Source: Punctularia strigosozonata HHB-11173 SS5
Taxonomy: Eukaryota; Basidiomycota; Agaricomycetes; Corticiales; Punctulariaceae
Reading direction: 5' to 3'
Assembly: GCF_000264995.1 (NCBI RefSeq)
Contig: NW_006767437.1
Span: 4,904-68,903 of the forward strand
DNA: 64,000 nucleotides
Part shown: one piece after another, positions 32,397 to 45,179 of the stretch
How positions within the stretch are numbered: the first letter of the stretch is position 1
How the letters are laid out: every line of letters starts with the position of its first letter
Program-made: the position numbers and the translations under genes
The notes under the pieces: model-generated
Told to the model about the DNA's origin: nothing
Seen by the model: only the letters and a program-made list of their open reading frames with translations
The model's database searches: none

Positions 32397-34222
32397 CTCT
32401 CAACTTGATAGCCATGCGAAGATCCCTGCCGTCGACCCCCGCGCCTCTTCCGGCGAGAGGCCGGGATGTACATACGTCCGGGCGGGGGAACCGTCAATCG
32501 CCATTGGGCCGTCTTGCGCAACTCTCGCGTGCATCCGGATCAACGCCATCGTCGCCCGCCCCCGATCACCGAACATGCTGCGTTCGTTATCCGTGCGGGG
32601 TTGTCCTTCATCTTCTTCCATCTTCACACCGGCGCGATTTTTAGGTGGCCACCGCCATGAACCTCGTTTCCTTCCCCAGCGGGTGCCATTTTCGGAGATC
32701 CTGTCGTCCCTCACCGCCCGTGTTCTGATCAGATCCCGGCCCAACGAAGGCCGTCGTCGTTCCAAATCCATTTGCTGCCCATACCTTCCTGCACTGCACA
32801 TGGAGGAATCGTCTCGGCACGGTCGAGGCACCACTGCGATATCGTGATCACACCAACGCTCCACTCAAACGACGCGCGATCGTCGAGTCAATCACGCGGA
32901 ACTGCGATATCTCCTGCTATCTTCGCAGTCCATTCTCCCTCGTACCTTTGCTCTCCGATCATGATGACTGCAGGCGCCACTGCGACCGCCATGATCGCGG
33001 CCTCAAACCTGGGATCTCACGCTGCACAGGCATCCGGTGTCTTCACCACCTTGCCCGCTGCCTAGAAGGTCGTGTCGGCCGACGAAGCAGCCGCCGTGTA
33101 CGGAACTATGCATCAGCATGTTACTTCGACTGCCGTGATCGTTATCCCAACTTTGGCCGTACTGAATCCCGCCCGTAAGCTCGTAGACACTGCGGGGCGC
33201 TGCCTCACACCTTCGAGAATACCTCTCTTCTCTCTGTTCCAATCACCATCGAGCCTTCAAACCCACGCTCGGGCTTGCCGGCGTTGAACTGTTACCATTA
33301 CAATCGCTATCGCCGCCAGCGAGTGCCATACTTCAGGCTTCCCAAAACGTGACTTGCTATATGTGCCTCTTCGGAACACTCCCATGCCAGTAGCACGCTC
33401 CCATATCGCCATCACGGTTTGCTGCATTACAAGCCGTAGCCGTTTATTCCGATGCCTCACCTCCACAGGCTTGTCGCGAGTGCGGACCGTCTTGAAGCCG
33501 TGAGGTAGGCCTCCCCTGCCAACATATATGCGTTGTGGTCATCATCCAATCAGCTCAGCGCGGGTGAAAGGATCAGGATCATGGGTATGCTGATAGAAGG
33601 AGAGCTGCCATGGCCAATGATTGAGTAAGATTGGCTCGGTATCGTCGTCGTCCGATCTGATGACCATCCCTCAGGCCCTTCCGGGTTCCTCGCGAATGCC
33701 TTTGAATCTAGGAACGGGGAGGATACATGCCATTCAGATGCCTTGATGGAGTGACAGCTTGTATTATCAATGCATCTTAGTTTGTGGACTATATCACTAC
33801 GCATTCCAAAGAAGCAAACGGGCATCGTGCTGTAGCCCAGCTTGACGGCTCCTGATCATGTGACGTATTTTCCAATGTTCACTGTTGTGGCTGTTGTAAG
33901 TTACCAGGGTGCGCTGGCCGTGACTTAACCTTTTTCATTTGTTACTAACTTCCTGGTCAAGCGAGGGATCGGCCGCGCAGCAAGCGCGGCCTTTTCCCAG
34001 TACATTACATAAGTATACGGCGACAAGGACCAACGTGCTGTACACGCGACACCTTTGGTTGCGGAGGTCGTGCTAACCGCGCGCGGCGCAACGCTGCTGC
34101 CTTGAACATTCACCCAAGCTCTTCTTCTATCGCAACACTTGAGGGGTCTAACACTTCAAGGGTACGTCGTGTTGGAAAGTTAGATGTCAGGAGCTATTAA
34201 CCTTCGCTCATGACATAGGTTA
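32397..34222. other. 1.8-kb intergenic region with an upstream frame
   Basis: The first part holds a 154-codon minus-strand frame (32864-32400) in register with the GATA-type gene, ending TGA-GAG directly before its ATG. It may be an upstream open frame or a missed first exon. The rest has no recognisable gene; short frames have no motifs. The right end should hold the PIF1 promoter. Confidence 0.4.
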
Positions 34223-36764
34223 ATGAATTCTCTCGATGGAGACTGGTCCCATGTTCAAAAGCTTCGGCAGTCGTCGCGAAGCCCGGAGTATGAGACTGCA
34301 TCAGTTAGTGGGCAGAGATGACAATATTTGTGAAGCCAAGTGACGTGACTCTTGCAGGAATGCCAAGCTTTCGATGACCTTGTTAATGCAATGGACCTCG
34401 ATCAACTCTCGCATGGGAAAACAACTCCGTCGGAACGCGAGTATGATCCATTCCGACTGTTGCGTGAGTGGCGCTAAACAAGTTCCTTCGGAAATGCACT
34501 TTCACACCACCCAATCAGGTGCACCATGGTCCTCTGATCGTGAGTCATGATACACGGCCTAAGGTGATTGTGGTCACAGATAGGCAATTGTTCTCCATCG
34601 GTAGTACCGTCGAGCGCACCCGAAGCGTCCATCTCGCTGTCATCCGAACAGCGACAAGTTTTGGAACGTGTCAAGAACGGCGAGAGCATCTTCGTAACTG
34701 GATCCGCTGGTTCTATCAGTTCCCTTCCGAGCTACGTAGACGACTGACATCTCCTCAGGGACAGGGAAATCTGTTCTTCTCCGTGCAATAATTGATTTTT
34801 TTCGCGAGGACACCAAACCCGAGAACAAGAAACTCGGGGACGTCGCTGTAACAGCCACAACAGGCATCGCGAGCGTTTCCATCGGCGGTGCGACCATATA
34901 TTCCTTCGCAGGAATTGGCGTTGGGAAGGGACGTCTTGACGATCTCGTCAATAAGGTCAAGAGGAACAAGAACAGTGTCGAACGATGGCAAAGAACCCGA
35001 GCATTGATCATCGACGAAAGTAAGCTTGCTTCAGCGCAAGCTCATCAATCGCTGACTGTCCCAGTCAGCATGCTCGATGCCGAGATGTTCGATCGATTGG
35101 TGAGAGCTTGATATACAATTGGTATTTGTGCCATGTTCACACAAACTGCAGGAATACGTTGCGTGGCAAGTCCTATATCCCAACCTCCCACGCTACCAGA
35201 AACCTTTCGGTGGAGTTCAGGCTAGTAGATCATATGAGGGCATAGAAGTTGGCTCATCTCTTCTTCAGTTGATTGTGACAGGCGACTTCTTTCAGCTGCC
35301 GCCGGTTCCTGACAAGAACAATCGTGGTCTCCCCATACCCCCGAAATATGCGTTTGAAGCAGCGAGTTGGTGTCATTGCGTTGGTAGGCCTTTCTTGCTG
35401 AAACAAGTCTTCCGTCAGAAGGATCCTGGTAAGCTATGGGCATAGTTCCTGCATCAGAGTACTCATCCCGTCAGGATTCATTACCATCCTTAACCAGCTC
35501 CGTGTTGGCAACGTCAGTGAACAAGCGGTGGATCGCATGAATGGGTTGGCCCTGCCGCCCTGGCGAGATGAAGATTTGGGACCTACTACGCTGTACGATA
35601 TTCTCCTTCATCAAGCAAAGCGAATCAGATACCACTTGTCTGCAGGTTCCCTACCAATAAAGAAGTCGACCGCCTCAACTTAGCCAAATTGGCCCAACTG
35701 ATTGGGGAAACGCAGATATACATCAGTCGTGACTTCCGTGGCCATGATCACCAGGGTGCACTCGTCACGGTGCCATGGGCTAAGCAACGGTTCAATGATC
35801 TACTAGTTCCGCACAAACTGACCTGCAAGGTGTGGACAAGTTTTGTATTTCAATAGCATCCTGGGCTAAGTAATCTCCCAGATCGGTGCCCAAGTCATGT
35901 TAGTGCGGGTACGCTGCTCTCGTGATGGTACGGAAGTCCCATTGCCACTAATCCCTAGTCATAAAGAACGTTTTGCAGGGTGTCCTGGTCAATGGAACCC
36001 GTGGAAGTATATTAGATTTCGTCACCGTTTCAGAGGCACGTGAACGAGGCATGGAGAGAGCTAGCCAGCTCTTTATTCAAAGGCTGGACCCTACCAGCGT
36101 CATCATATACCCCGATATCAAACCTTCGTCGGAAGGCAGGAACGGTACCCCCGAGCCGGTAGCCGAACCGCTGTCTGACGAATTGGAACCTGAGAGGCAC
36201 GAATTTGGAAGGTCCCAACGATGGCCTTTGGTTCTTTTCGAGAACGGCGTCAAGATGCTTGCTGTTGCAGTCGAATTTCAGTGCGTAGGTCATTATGGGA
36301 ACATTGAGGCGCGAAGGGTGCAAGTATGAGAGGCAGTCAAGTGTGATGTGACTTTTTCTCTCATGATATTTCATTCAGGTTCCACTCATACTCTCTTGGG
36401 CCTTGACCATACACAAATCACAAGGACAGACATTGAGTAGAGTGAAAGTCGACCTGGGCCGTACTTTTGCCCCTGGACAAGGTGAATCTTGCGGGTACAT
36501 CTACCGTGACGAAGACTGAAGCGTAAAAGCATATGTCGCGTTGTCCCGAGCAACCAGCATGGATGGCTTGCAGGTGGTGAATTTCAATCCCAAAAAGTAC
36601 GCACTTGAATTCTGTCACGACGATGCATTCCGAAGTACTGTTTCAGGATAACCGCTGCCACTCGTGTGATCGAATGGACGAGGTCGTGGATGGATGAAAA
36701 CGAACTGTTCGCCACCTATGGCAAGACGCGGGGCGACCAGCGTGATCAAGACAAGGGATGCTAG
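34223..36764 (+). CDS. PIF1: PIF1-family 5'-3' DNA helicase
   Basis: Fifteen exons: 34223-34303, 34358-34463, 34519-34539, 34584-34709, 34759-35019, 35065-35099, 35152-35220, 35269-35428, 35475-35592, 35646-35829, 35882-35908, 35967-36323, 36379-36481, 36530-36596, 36647-36764; 610 aa. An ATP-driven helicase acting on telomeres, G-quadruplex DNA and mitochondrial DNA. Walker A is GSAGTGKS (about residues 109-116), formed across a splice; next come [36 protein letters not shown] (Walker B), [46 protein letters not shown] and [11 protein letters not shown]. The intron at 35221-35268 has a GC donor and 48 stop-free bases. Exons of 21, 27 and 35 nt are unusually small. The start is the first Met in register; earlier exons are possible. 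Confidence 0.92.
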
Positions 36765-36899
36765 TCCGACCGCATTTGAGTGACCATCTTGCGTTCGTCT
36801 AACCGTCATGAGAGTTTTTTACAAAACTGTATTTGTCGTGAACTTGTATATATTGTTGAAAGAACAACGTTATTCTCCACACGCCAACCCGAAACCGAG

Positions 36900-38477
36900 T
36901 CAGCGGGACTTGTGCTTCTTCACAGGGGTCGTCGCCACGAGGGTCGTCCCGGCGAATTGCTCTTTACGGGCTCCGGTAGATGATCGAGGCTCGGTAACGG
37001 CCTTATCTGCATGTCGAGAAGCAGATCTCTTATCCTTGTCCTTGAAAACCCGAGTCATGCTGACTTCACGACTAAACGCCCGTTTCTTTTCAGGCGGACC
37101 CGTGCTGGCAGCACGATCTTGCGCGAGGGTGACAGAAAGGGACCGTGATCGCGTGGTCGACGAAGCGCCGCTCAACCGAGAAGACCTCAGCGGTAGTCTG
37201 TCGTTGCGGGGAGGTGCATCGCGCTTGGTGGGGTTAGGGGACGTCTGCCTCGACGAGGTCCAGTGTTGCTGTTCATCTAGCGGTGTCTGCCCACTGTTAG
37301 CGGCCGAAGGAGAGTCACCGTCGTCAATAATACTGTCTGGTTCGTCATCCACGAAAGGCGAGTGCGAATACACTTTGCTTCGCAGAAGGGCGCAAAGGTG
37401 TGGGAGGTGGCGCCCGAATCTGGGTACCCATCATCAACGCTGAAGACAATAGGAAAGATGCGCTAACATACAAAGGGTCTACCACGTCTTCCGCGAACAT
37501 TTGCTGCCAGTCCCTTGGACGATCCTGTCCGGCTGACTCGGGTACGTGGTTCTTCTCACTTGTCATTGAAGCAACAAGCTGCCAAACGGATAGCTTGTCC
37601 ATGAAAGACTCCAATCTACCTTCCAGTAACGAGGCTATCTCATTCTGTTCGAAAACTTCATTTGTCTGCTTGCGCTTCTTCATACGCGTCTCGGTGGACG
37701 CTTGCGCCTTCGTAATGGTTGGGAAAGGCCCAGGAAGTGACAGTTTCAGCATGTACAGGAGAATCTGCAACTGAACCCTGCCGTCCGTTGAGCGTGTACC
37801 TTGTGCAGATATAGTTACTTACTCGCGTCGCTCCAGGCGCTCAAGCCAATCCTTGCATGAGGCCGGGTCTGTCACGCCGGGTTCTCTCGTCTTGCTGCTA
37901 TCTCCCATTTTCTCGTACGCGAAGACGTACCACATCATGGTTTCCTCCACTTCACCCGCGCCGCCTCCTTCTGCCAGTATCTGCGGCAGCTCCTGCTGAT
38001 ACTTGAGGGCGGCGTCTCGTGTGCTCATTAGCAGTGGCTCCAGCAATTCGTGGAGGGGGTGGGGCTGATGATACGACGTCGATGGTATCTCTGGAACGAC
38101 GCGTAGCAAGGAAGGGATTATCGACCTCAGCGGCATAAGAGACTTCGCTGTCATGAGTGAACGATGAATGACATTAGGTTGCGGTCGCGTACCTCTGGTA
38201 GCCATAAGTACTGGAGGTAAGTGCGGATGACATACTGCCCGATGTCTTCATGCCCAATTTCGCTGAAGGGATAATCGGTTCGCATAACTCGCGCTTGTGT
38301 AGTAGACCATGTTATAGGTAAGTTTGTGACGAGCGAATACGCCGGCGTCAAAAGCATCGCGGAGTGGTCTGGCAGTCTCCCGCTGCACAGATGAGACACT
38401 TGAGTTCGGTTGAGCTGGCACCGCCACACGCCTGCGCGCGGAAGAGTGCGGCGGCTCGGTGCACTCCTCTTAGTCAT
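36900..38477 (-). CDS. SLD3: Sld3-like DNA replication initiation protein
   Basis: Four exons: 38193-38477, 37823-38142, 37472-37777, 36900-37419; 476 aa. Sld3 recruits Cdc45 to the loaded MCM helicase and, when phosphorylated by CDK, binds Dpb11. The Sld3 core is recognisable: LHELLEPLLMSTRDAALKYQ, REVQLQILLYMLKLSLPGP, MFAEDVVDPLFGRHLPHLCA and LLRSKVYSHSPF. The Ser/Thr/Pro-rich, basic C-terminal tail (QTSPNPTKRDAPP and others) holds many SP/TP sites, as expected of CDK-regulated Sld3. The acceptor of exon 4 was chosen because it restores DPLFGRHLPHLC. Sld3 diverges fast, so the name rests on these core blocks. It converges with PIF1; stops are 135 bp apart. Confidence 0.82.
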
Positions 38478-38899
38478 GCGCCGCCCTGTCCTCTGTTCGA
38501 TTCCATATCTAACGAGGACTTCAGCTTCAATCGTTTCATAACAATTCCGACAAGCTTGATGTAAAGTGGGAGACTCGAAGGGGGGGGGATACGCGCGCTG
38601 TGCTTTTTGTCTCTTTTGTTCGCGGACTCCTCGGCAGTGGCCTCTCCTCCATTCTGGTCCCCTCGATCGCGGGCCGTCTTTTATTGTTGGGGCTGGTATA
38701 TAAACTCGGTGCAGTACCAGTTCAAGAATGACATTTCCCGCCCTTTTGTACTCCCGCGACGAGCGACTGCCCCGAGATCAACTGCCCAGGCTCTGCGACA
38801 CAATCACGTCTAGCTCGGTTACTTGGAAGCGCACTATTTTCGCCCCAAGAACACGTCGGCCGGACGAGCTTTGTATACGTTCTACCAGGTCTCAATACC

Positions 38900-39588
38900 A
38901 TGAGGATGTCCTACATTGTCCTCCCTGCTCGCCATATTGAGATTCCCGCTTCCGCTCGTGATAAGCCGCTTCCGCCGCTCCCGCAAGGTGAAGAGAGCCA
39001 ACCAACCTCGTGAGTCCGAGATCAGTACTTCATGCTCGGGATAGTCACAGTTGGACCCTCAGTGCTTCTTCCTGGCGGACCCACGTCAATCACCCCCTTT
39101 CAAGCTGGTCATCTTGCCTCACGTCCTCCCCACCTCGCCATGACTCATCCGACGGAAAGCTGTCAGACGTTCGATATTCCTCCCCAACTCCCGACCTCTC
39201 CTCGCGCCGTCTCGATACGCCTCATGGATTGGTTGACTTATCCTTCGTCTGTACCGATGTCGATGAAGATGGGACCGCCATTATCTGCGTGTCGCCACCA
39301 GAGTTGGATCACTCTCATGGGCACCCCACAGTTCCTGGCCCACAGGCAAAAGGGCCGCACCACTCCTCATCGAAACGTAGCGGGCAGCAAATCCATTCTT
39401 GTAGTGGCAGGCCTTCCAAGTTCACACAGCGACGGCGTATATTGAAGGAAAGGTCTAAAACGTTCATTAAGGTTCTGTTTTCAGCACCTTCGCCTTATCC
39501 CGAAGGCTCATCCGGACGGAGTATCGTTGACCGAGACTACTATGAACTACGTCCAGCAGAGACGGGTACCGCGCTCTGGTCGCCATAA
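38900..39588 (+). CDS. Small Ser/Pro-rich hypothetical protein
   Basis: Two exons, 38900-39009 and 39063-39588 (53-nt intron with a GTGAGT donor); 211 aa. No family is recognised. The N terminus has a proline motif DKPLPPLPQGEE, a possible SH3 ligand. The centre is Ser-rich with SSPTPDLSSRRLDTP, then an ordered-looking patch LVDLSFVCTDVDEDGTAIIC. A basic region RRRILKERSKTFIKVLFSAP lies near the C terminus. There are no signal peptide or membrane segments. A TATA-like box (GTATATAAAC) lies near 38696-38705, about 200 bp before the ATG. Confidence 0.6.
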
Positions 39589-39766
39589 TTCAACCCTTTG
39601 CATTGCGTTATATACTGTGTATTGTGTCAATGGCCCCCCGTACTTCTGATTATTTCCGGATCGTAGCTATACTGATAATTGTTATGATACAAGTCAATGC
39701 GCGATTGTGTGGCTGAAGAGGCGCTCAAGTGGGAAATTATTTGAAGCCGCATATCCTGGCGATGCT

Positions 39767-41370
39767 TCACGTATCGTCTCCGCTGTCGCTGAAGTCGTAA
39801 TCCTGACTTCTGAACTGCACCCGTCGCATGCGCTCAGGTGTCACTGGCACTACGTCTGGCTTCTCACCCATATCCACGTCCACCATGCCCGCACCTGATT
39901 CTACGCCATCCAGAAAGTCTAAGCAACCGGGCATGCAACCCCTCCATAGCAGCGGAACTTCCTCCGGAAGGCTGATCCCTGCGACGTCCCGAGTCCAGAT
40001 TAGCTTTTGCTCCGCAGGGTGAGCAAAAACTGACGTCTGTTGACGATGTCTGGGTGAAGGACATACGCCTATCCCTGTCACGTCCGTACTGACCGTCGGT
40101 GGCTGCTTGTCCAAGAACGCGGGGGCGGGTCGGGACACGGATCCGGGGGCGCAGGCTGAAAGAATTTCGACCAGGGACTGGGGGTAGCGACCTTCAGGCA
40201 ATGGTAATTGGAATGTGTCCGACAGCATCGTGCCCCCAGAGGTTTGCAACGAAGGTGTCAAGAGCGCTCTGAGGCATAACTCAGTGAGACTGGGGAATGC
40301 TACGAGACACGGGGCCGGATCCTGCAGTTGTGGACGGAATGGGTTTGACACGACGTTTAGCAATGCCAATTGCATTCCCAGTAGCTCTGACGGAAGGTAC
40401 TCCAATTTATTGTAGGAAATATTCAGATCCCGTAGGTTCACGAGCTTGGCGATCTCCGGTGGTAGCTTGATCAATGAGTTATGATCTACAAAACAAAAAA
40501 TGAGTGCATTTCGATGAAACAGAGGCCACAATAGCATACGCAGAGACAAGACAGTAAGATTTCTCAGTTCGAACAGCTCTTTTGGTAACATGGTGATGCT
40601 GTTATGTGGAAGGAAAAGCCGAATTTGTTGCTGATCGGGCCCTGGGGGTGATCGACGAAAGAGACTACGGTCAGAACCGGTCCTGATGGTATTGCTAGCG
40701 GATGAGCCAGGGAATGCGGGCATTGTAACGCTGCGACCTAGTTGCCTCTGTTGTGTTTCGACCCAGCGTAGGGACACATTATCGCCTTGTTGTCTAGTAA
40801 GCACGACCATTTTGCCAAGATCCTCAATCGACGCCGGAATAAATGTTAGTGCATGATGCCTTCCGCCCGCCGTTCAGCATGCATTGCCATCCGAGTGTGA
40901 AGCATAACGTACGAGAGGTCGAGAATAGTCACCAATTTGCCATCGTCCACAGCTTGCGTGATGGCTTGGTCCCAAGAAACACGGGGCTCCAAAGACGAGG
41001 TGCTGTCAGTCCGCATCCGCTGCCGCTGCAGTTTCACTGGAGAGCCGCGAGCTTCTGCATCCGTGTCGCCCTCTGTGCCGAAGACGCGCTTAAGAGAAGA
41101 TCGCAGGGCCGGTGGCGAGAGCCCGTATGACGGCGAGGTGCTGGCGGAAGGAGGGTATCTCCTTTCATATTGCGGTGGACGACGTGTGGCCTTCGCCGCA
41201 CCAGAGAATGGGTCGATGATCGGGCTGTGAGGCGGCGAATTGAGGACATAGGTCGGTTGGATAGATGGCGACTCGGGAGGCGACGAGTCCACCGGACCGA
41301 GTGAAGGCGACGATGGAGGCGACGAGTCCTCTGCCATGGACGGGGAGGATGAACGCGAGGAGAAGCTCAT
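39767..41370 (-). CDS. Leucine-rich-repeat protein
   Basis: Three exons: 40913-41370, 40540-40859, 39767-40485; 498 aa. After a Ser/Pro-rich N terminus (about 150 residues) come Leu-rich repeats: LVTILDLSHHALTFIPASIE, then IRLFLPHNSITMLPKELFE, LTVLSLHHNSLIKLPPEIAK and LRDLNISYNKLEYLPSELLG. These match the plant/yeast-type LxxLxLxxNxLxxLP pattern of the Ras-binding and Ccr4-like LRR proteins. The C-terminal part has a conserved-looking block VPLLWRGCMPGCLDFLDG and an acidic end. Probably an intracellular scaffold; partner unknown. The first Met at 41424 is also possible, but MSFSSRSSSP at 41370 looks more natural. It lies in tandem 190 bp downstream of BUD6. Confidence 0.82.
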
Positions 41371-41559
41371 GCTCTCGACTTGCTGTAGTGATGTGTATTG
41401 TGTATAGAAAGAGAAATATGGCACGCTCGTTTACGTGCAGACGCGACCAGGTCAGCTGACCACGTGTCTTGCCGCGGCATCGCTATGGTACACATTAGAA
41501 GAGATAGTGGGTGCTATGTAACTCATGCCTGAGCCAGGGGCGTATCTGCATGATGCTCT

Positions 41560-44500
41560 TCATGAGGCCTCCTCCGGATTGACCTCGTCCTCTTTCGCAG
41601 GTGACGGAGGCGCGCTACTGCCAAGCGTCGGAGTCCCGCCACCGGTAAACATAGCCTTCAATGCCATGTCGTTCCGCTTCTGTCTCAACCGTTCCGTCTC
41701 CTCCGCACCCCCAGTCATCTTCAACTTCTTCCCCTGCACGAAGCCGGTCAACTCTTCCTGGAACTCGTCCGAACGACTTGAGAGCTCCTTCTCCCGATTC
41801 TTCTGGTTAGCGGCGATAGCTTTCATCCTCCGTTCCGGGTCAACAGCTGCGCTGCGTATCTCCATCATGACGGAGGTCAAACCACCACCACCTTCCTCGG
41901 GAGGTGGGGGAGGACGGTAACCTCGCGCCTTTCCTCCTCGCCCGCTGGTACTGTTGCCTCGAACGGAGAGGACTTTCTCGACGTGGCCCCACACCTCCGT
42001 CACCGCCTTGTGGTCCTCGAGCAGGTCGCCCATGAACTCTTCCTGGTGATGTAAAAACTGCTGTTCCTCGACGATGTTCTGTAGTTCCTCTTCCCAAGTC
42101 TTCTTCCACATTGGCTTGACGGTCTTGATATGTTCTTCGAGGCTAGAGAGCTCGGTCGCCACGGCCTCCATGTCCTCCTTGATGTTCTTCAGTAAACCAG
42201 GCTTGGGGCGAACGTTCTTCTTGAGAACATCGTCCTTCACGCTCTCCACCAGATCCTGCAGCTCCTCCATCTTCGTGAGTACCGTCTGGCTACGCTGATC
42301 GAGATTCGCCTTGCCCGAGTCGATATACGCACGCGCGCCACCGACCTTGGCTGATGCGAGCTGGCGCACGTTCTGTGTTTGTGCTCGGAGATGGCCAAGA
42401 GAATCTTTGGTCTGCTTGATGAAATCGGTATAGACCTGGCGCATAACGCCCAGATCTCGACGCAGGTTTTGAACCTCGTCGAACTGCGTTCGCAGGTCAG
42501 ACACAATACGTGTCGCATTCTCGGAAAGGACGGAGACGCCTGTCATCTGAGGCACGAGAGCGGCTGTGAATTGGGAAGAAACAGGGGCTGCAGAAGACGA
42601 TGCAGACTCCTCATCGACTATACGCGACAAGCGACGAGCAACGTGTGCCAGTTGCCGGTCTGTTGGTCTCGTTGGTCCCGGAGTAGACGCATCGAACGCC
42701 TGGCCGACGATGGGTGGTAGTGCAGAGGACATTCTTCGATTGTTTGATACGCTCGACTTGAGATCCTTGATGTCTTGCGCCAAGCTGGCAATCTGTGTAT
42801 CAATATGTTGCTTGATCTGGTCGAGAGCTATCAGAGGGTAGATCAGGATGGAGAAACGAAGGTCGTTATCGATGGGAAAACGTACGTTCGATGTTGAGCG
42901 AGAGCAGACACCGATCCTTGACCTCGTCCATATCCTCCAACTCGTACTGTACACCGCTCGATGGATCACGAATGTATATAGCCGGAAAATCTCCTTGCCC
43001 AGGGCTATAGGCGAACTTGTCGACGAAAAGCATCCTCAGAGAAGAAAAAGAACACCCATGGTCCATGGTAACCTTCTTGACGTCTCGACCTACTTGGAGG
43101 AAGACAGTCAAATGCGAAGATGTACTTGATGATGGCGGAGGAGTCAGCGTCGACGGCCCAACGGAAGTCTGCGGGGGTCCAGTGATGCTCATTCCGTTGG
43201 GCAACAGGGAGGGCTCTGCGGTTGCCTCTGGTGCAGGAGATGGGTCGACGACCGATGGAGGCTTAGGCAACGGAGGCACCGGCGGCGCGTCCGGTGAATG
43301 TCCCCGAGAGCGACTTTGAGATGTGTCCTTCTTCGGCGTAACCTCCTCACCCTCATCGGCCTCGGTGAGTACAGCGAGCTCCCCGGGAGTAAGGGCGTTG
43401 GATGCAGCAGCCATCGAGCGACGGTTCCCTTGGCCTGGACTGCGTATTGACCCGCCTGTCATCTTCGATATATTGTACATGGAGAACCGTTTTGACGCCC
43501 GTCGTTCCAAAGTGTCGCTTTTCTTCAGAGCGGCGAGAGAACTAGCCATGGCAGGGATTTGTTGAGGTCCCTCGGCGGAAGGAGTCTCTGGAGGAGGTGA
43601 TATTGAAATCGGGGGTTCATCGCTGGGCGACTCCACGACTACAACGGCCGGCGGAGTGCTTGGCTTATCGACCAATGAGTATCGCTTGACATGAGCAGGG
43701 GCTTGTTGTATAGGTGGCGGAGGTGGCGGCAGTTGCGAGCTGTCCGCTGTAGGCGTTCGAGACGGTGCCCCGTTACTTGCGCTGGACATGCTCCGGGTAT
43801 GAGGTGTGCCATCACCCGGGGGATCAGAACGCACACTGAAGTAGCTGTCACTTCGAGGCGGGGGATGCTGTGGTATGCCCGATGGAGAAGGGTTCACGAA
43901 CCCCCCAACAAACGGTTCGTCATCGGCCTCTCTAGAAGGCATGGGAGCTCCTTCCGAGTCCTTGCGACGACTTCGCGTTGATGCCGTACTCCTACGCATA
44001 GTACCCTCTTCGGTCGCTGTCCGGCTACGCGTGGGGAATGGCCCGTCCACACCGCGAGATGATCGTTCAGTGGCGCGAGATGATCGTTCAGTGGCGCGAG
44101 ACGACCTGCTGTCCGTGCGGTCATGTCCCGACGATGCGGAAGAACGATGGCGATGTTCTGATATATTCTTGCGATACAGCGACTGCTTGTTGCGCAACCC
44201 CTGGAGGAGACGAGTGATGATTTGCCGGACAGTAGGCAGGTATTTGTCAAGATTCTTCGGCGTCGCTTCCTCAGAAAGACACTCTTCAAGTACAGTGCGA
44301 AGGTCATCCGGGACAGTGATCAATTCGCTGCATTGATGATTGGAAAAGGAACATGTTTGTGCCAGGTGCTAGACTCACCTCATGTCGATGTCATAAACAC
44401 CGAACGCAGACACGGCCGCGTTGAAGTCGTTTCCCAGCCGTACATATACATCGCTAACTTCAGATTCCGACTTCTCTAAATTGCTCCATAGAGTGAGGTA

Positions 44501-44762
44501 CTCGAGGAGGCTCTTGATGGAGACCAGTAAACGCGTCACCGCCGATTCAACTGCTGGTTGCTGGGTCTTGTAAGGGCGCGTAACGGGGGACGAACGATAG
44601 ACTTATGCTCACATTACCCCTTGTACGCGTGCCACGATCATTTCTAGCCGTCGACGACGACGCAGAGTACGAGGAGGAGACGGACTGGTTGTCCCGACGA
44701 GATACATGTCCTTGCTGATATGGCTGACTGGGCGGCGATCCCGGGGTTCTTGGTGAAGACAT
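41560..44762 (-). CDS. BUD6: Bud6/Aip3 actin-nucleation cofactor
   Basis: Four exons: 44613-44762, 44379-44566, 42886-44327, 41560-42827; 1015 aa. Bud6 binds actin monomers and formins and helps nucleate actin cables at polarised growth sites. The N-terminal conserved region runs VESAVTRLLVSIKSLLEYLT, then DDLRTVLEECLSEEATPKNL and LRNKQSLYRKNISEH. A long Ser/Pro/Arg-rich disordered middle includes a perfect 21-bp tandem repeat (RATERSS twice). The C-terminal AIP3 domain begins near VFLQVGRDVKKVTMDHGCSF and DIYIRDP-like sequence, followed by long coiled coils (DQIKQHIDTQIASLAQDIKD). Donor GTGAGC after exon 1 and phase support the joins. Confidence 0.9.
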
Positions 44763-45179
44763 GGCGAGACGGAAAGGAGGGCTGGTGGATATTCAAAGGG
44801 ATGGTCAAGCCACAGTAAATGGGCCGGAGTATGCAAGAGGCCCTAGGTATAGGTTGAGAACCTGAGGGCGCGCGTGCAGCAGGTGCAGCGAGCATCAACA
44901 ACAGGTCCACACAGACATATCCGCTGCCGAGGGCCGTGGCCTGCTCCTTACCTGCTGCGACAGCAACATCATGCTAACATCGCCTACTGCCTGTGCTGCT
45001 CTGCATTCAAACTGCCTTGCATGGTTGATCCTTAACTACATGGTCTGGAAGAGGGTCGATCGTTCAGGGGGTATATGATAGGATGCACAGCTCTACTGCT
45101 GTTATTGAACACGAAAACGGCAAACACAACTGTGTTCGATAGCGATGTGCACAGCGAATTAAGTATGATTATTCGACAC
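44763..45179. other. Intergenic, no gene seen
   Basis: 417 bp between the start of BUD6 and the stop of the GH16 gene, both on the minus strand. No motif or structured RNA was recognised. Confidence 0.5.
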
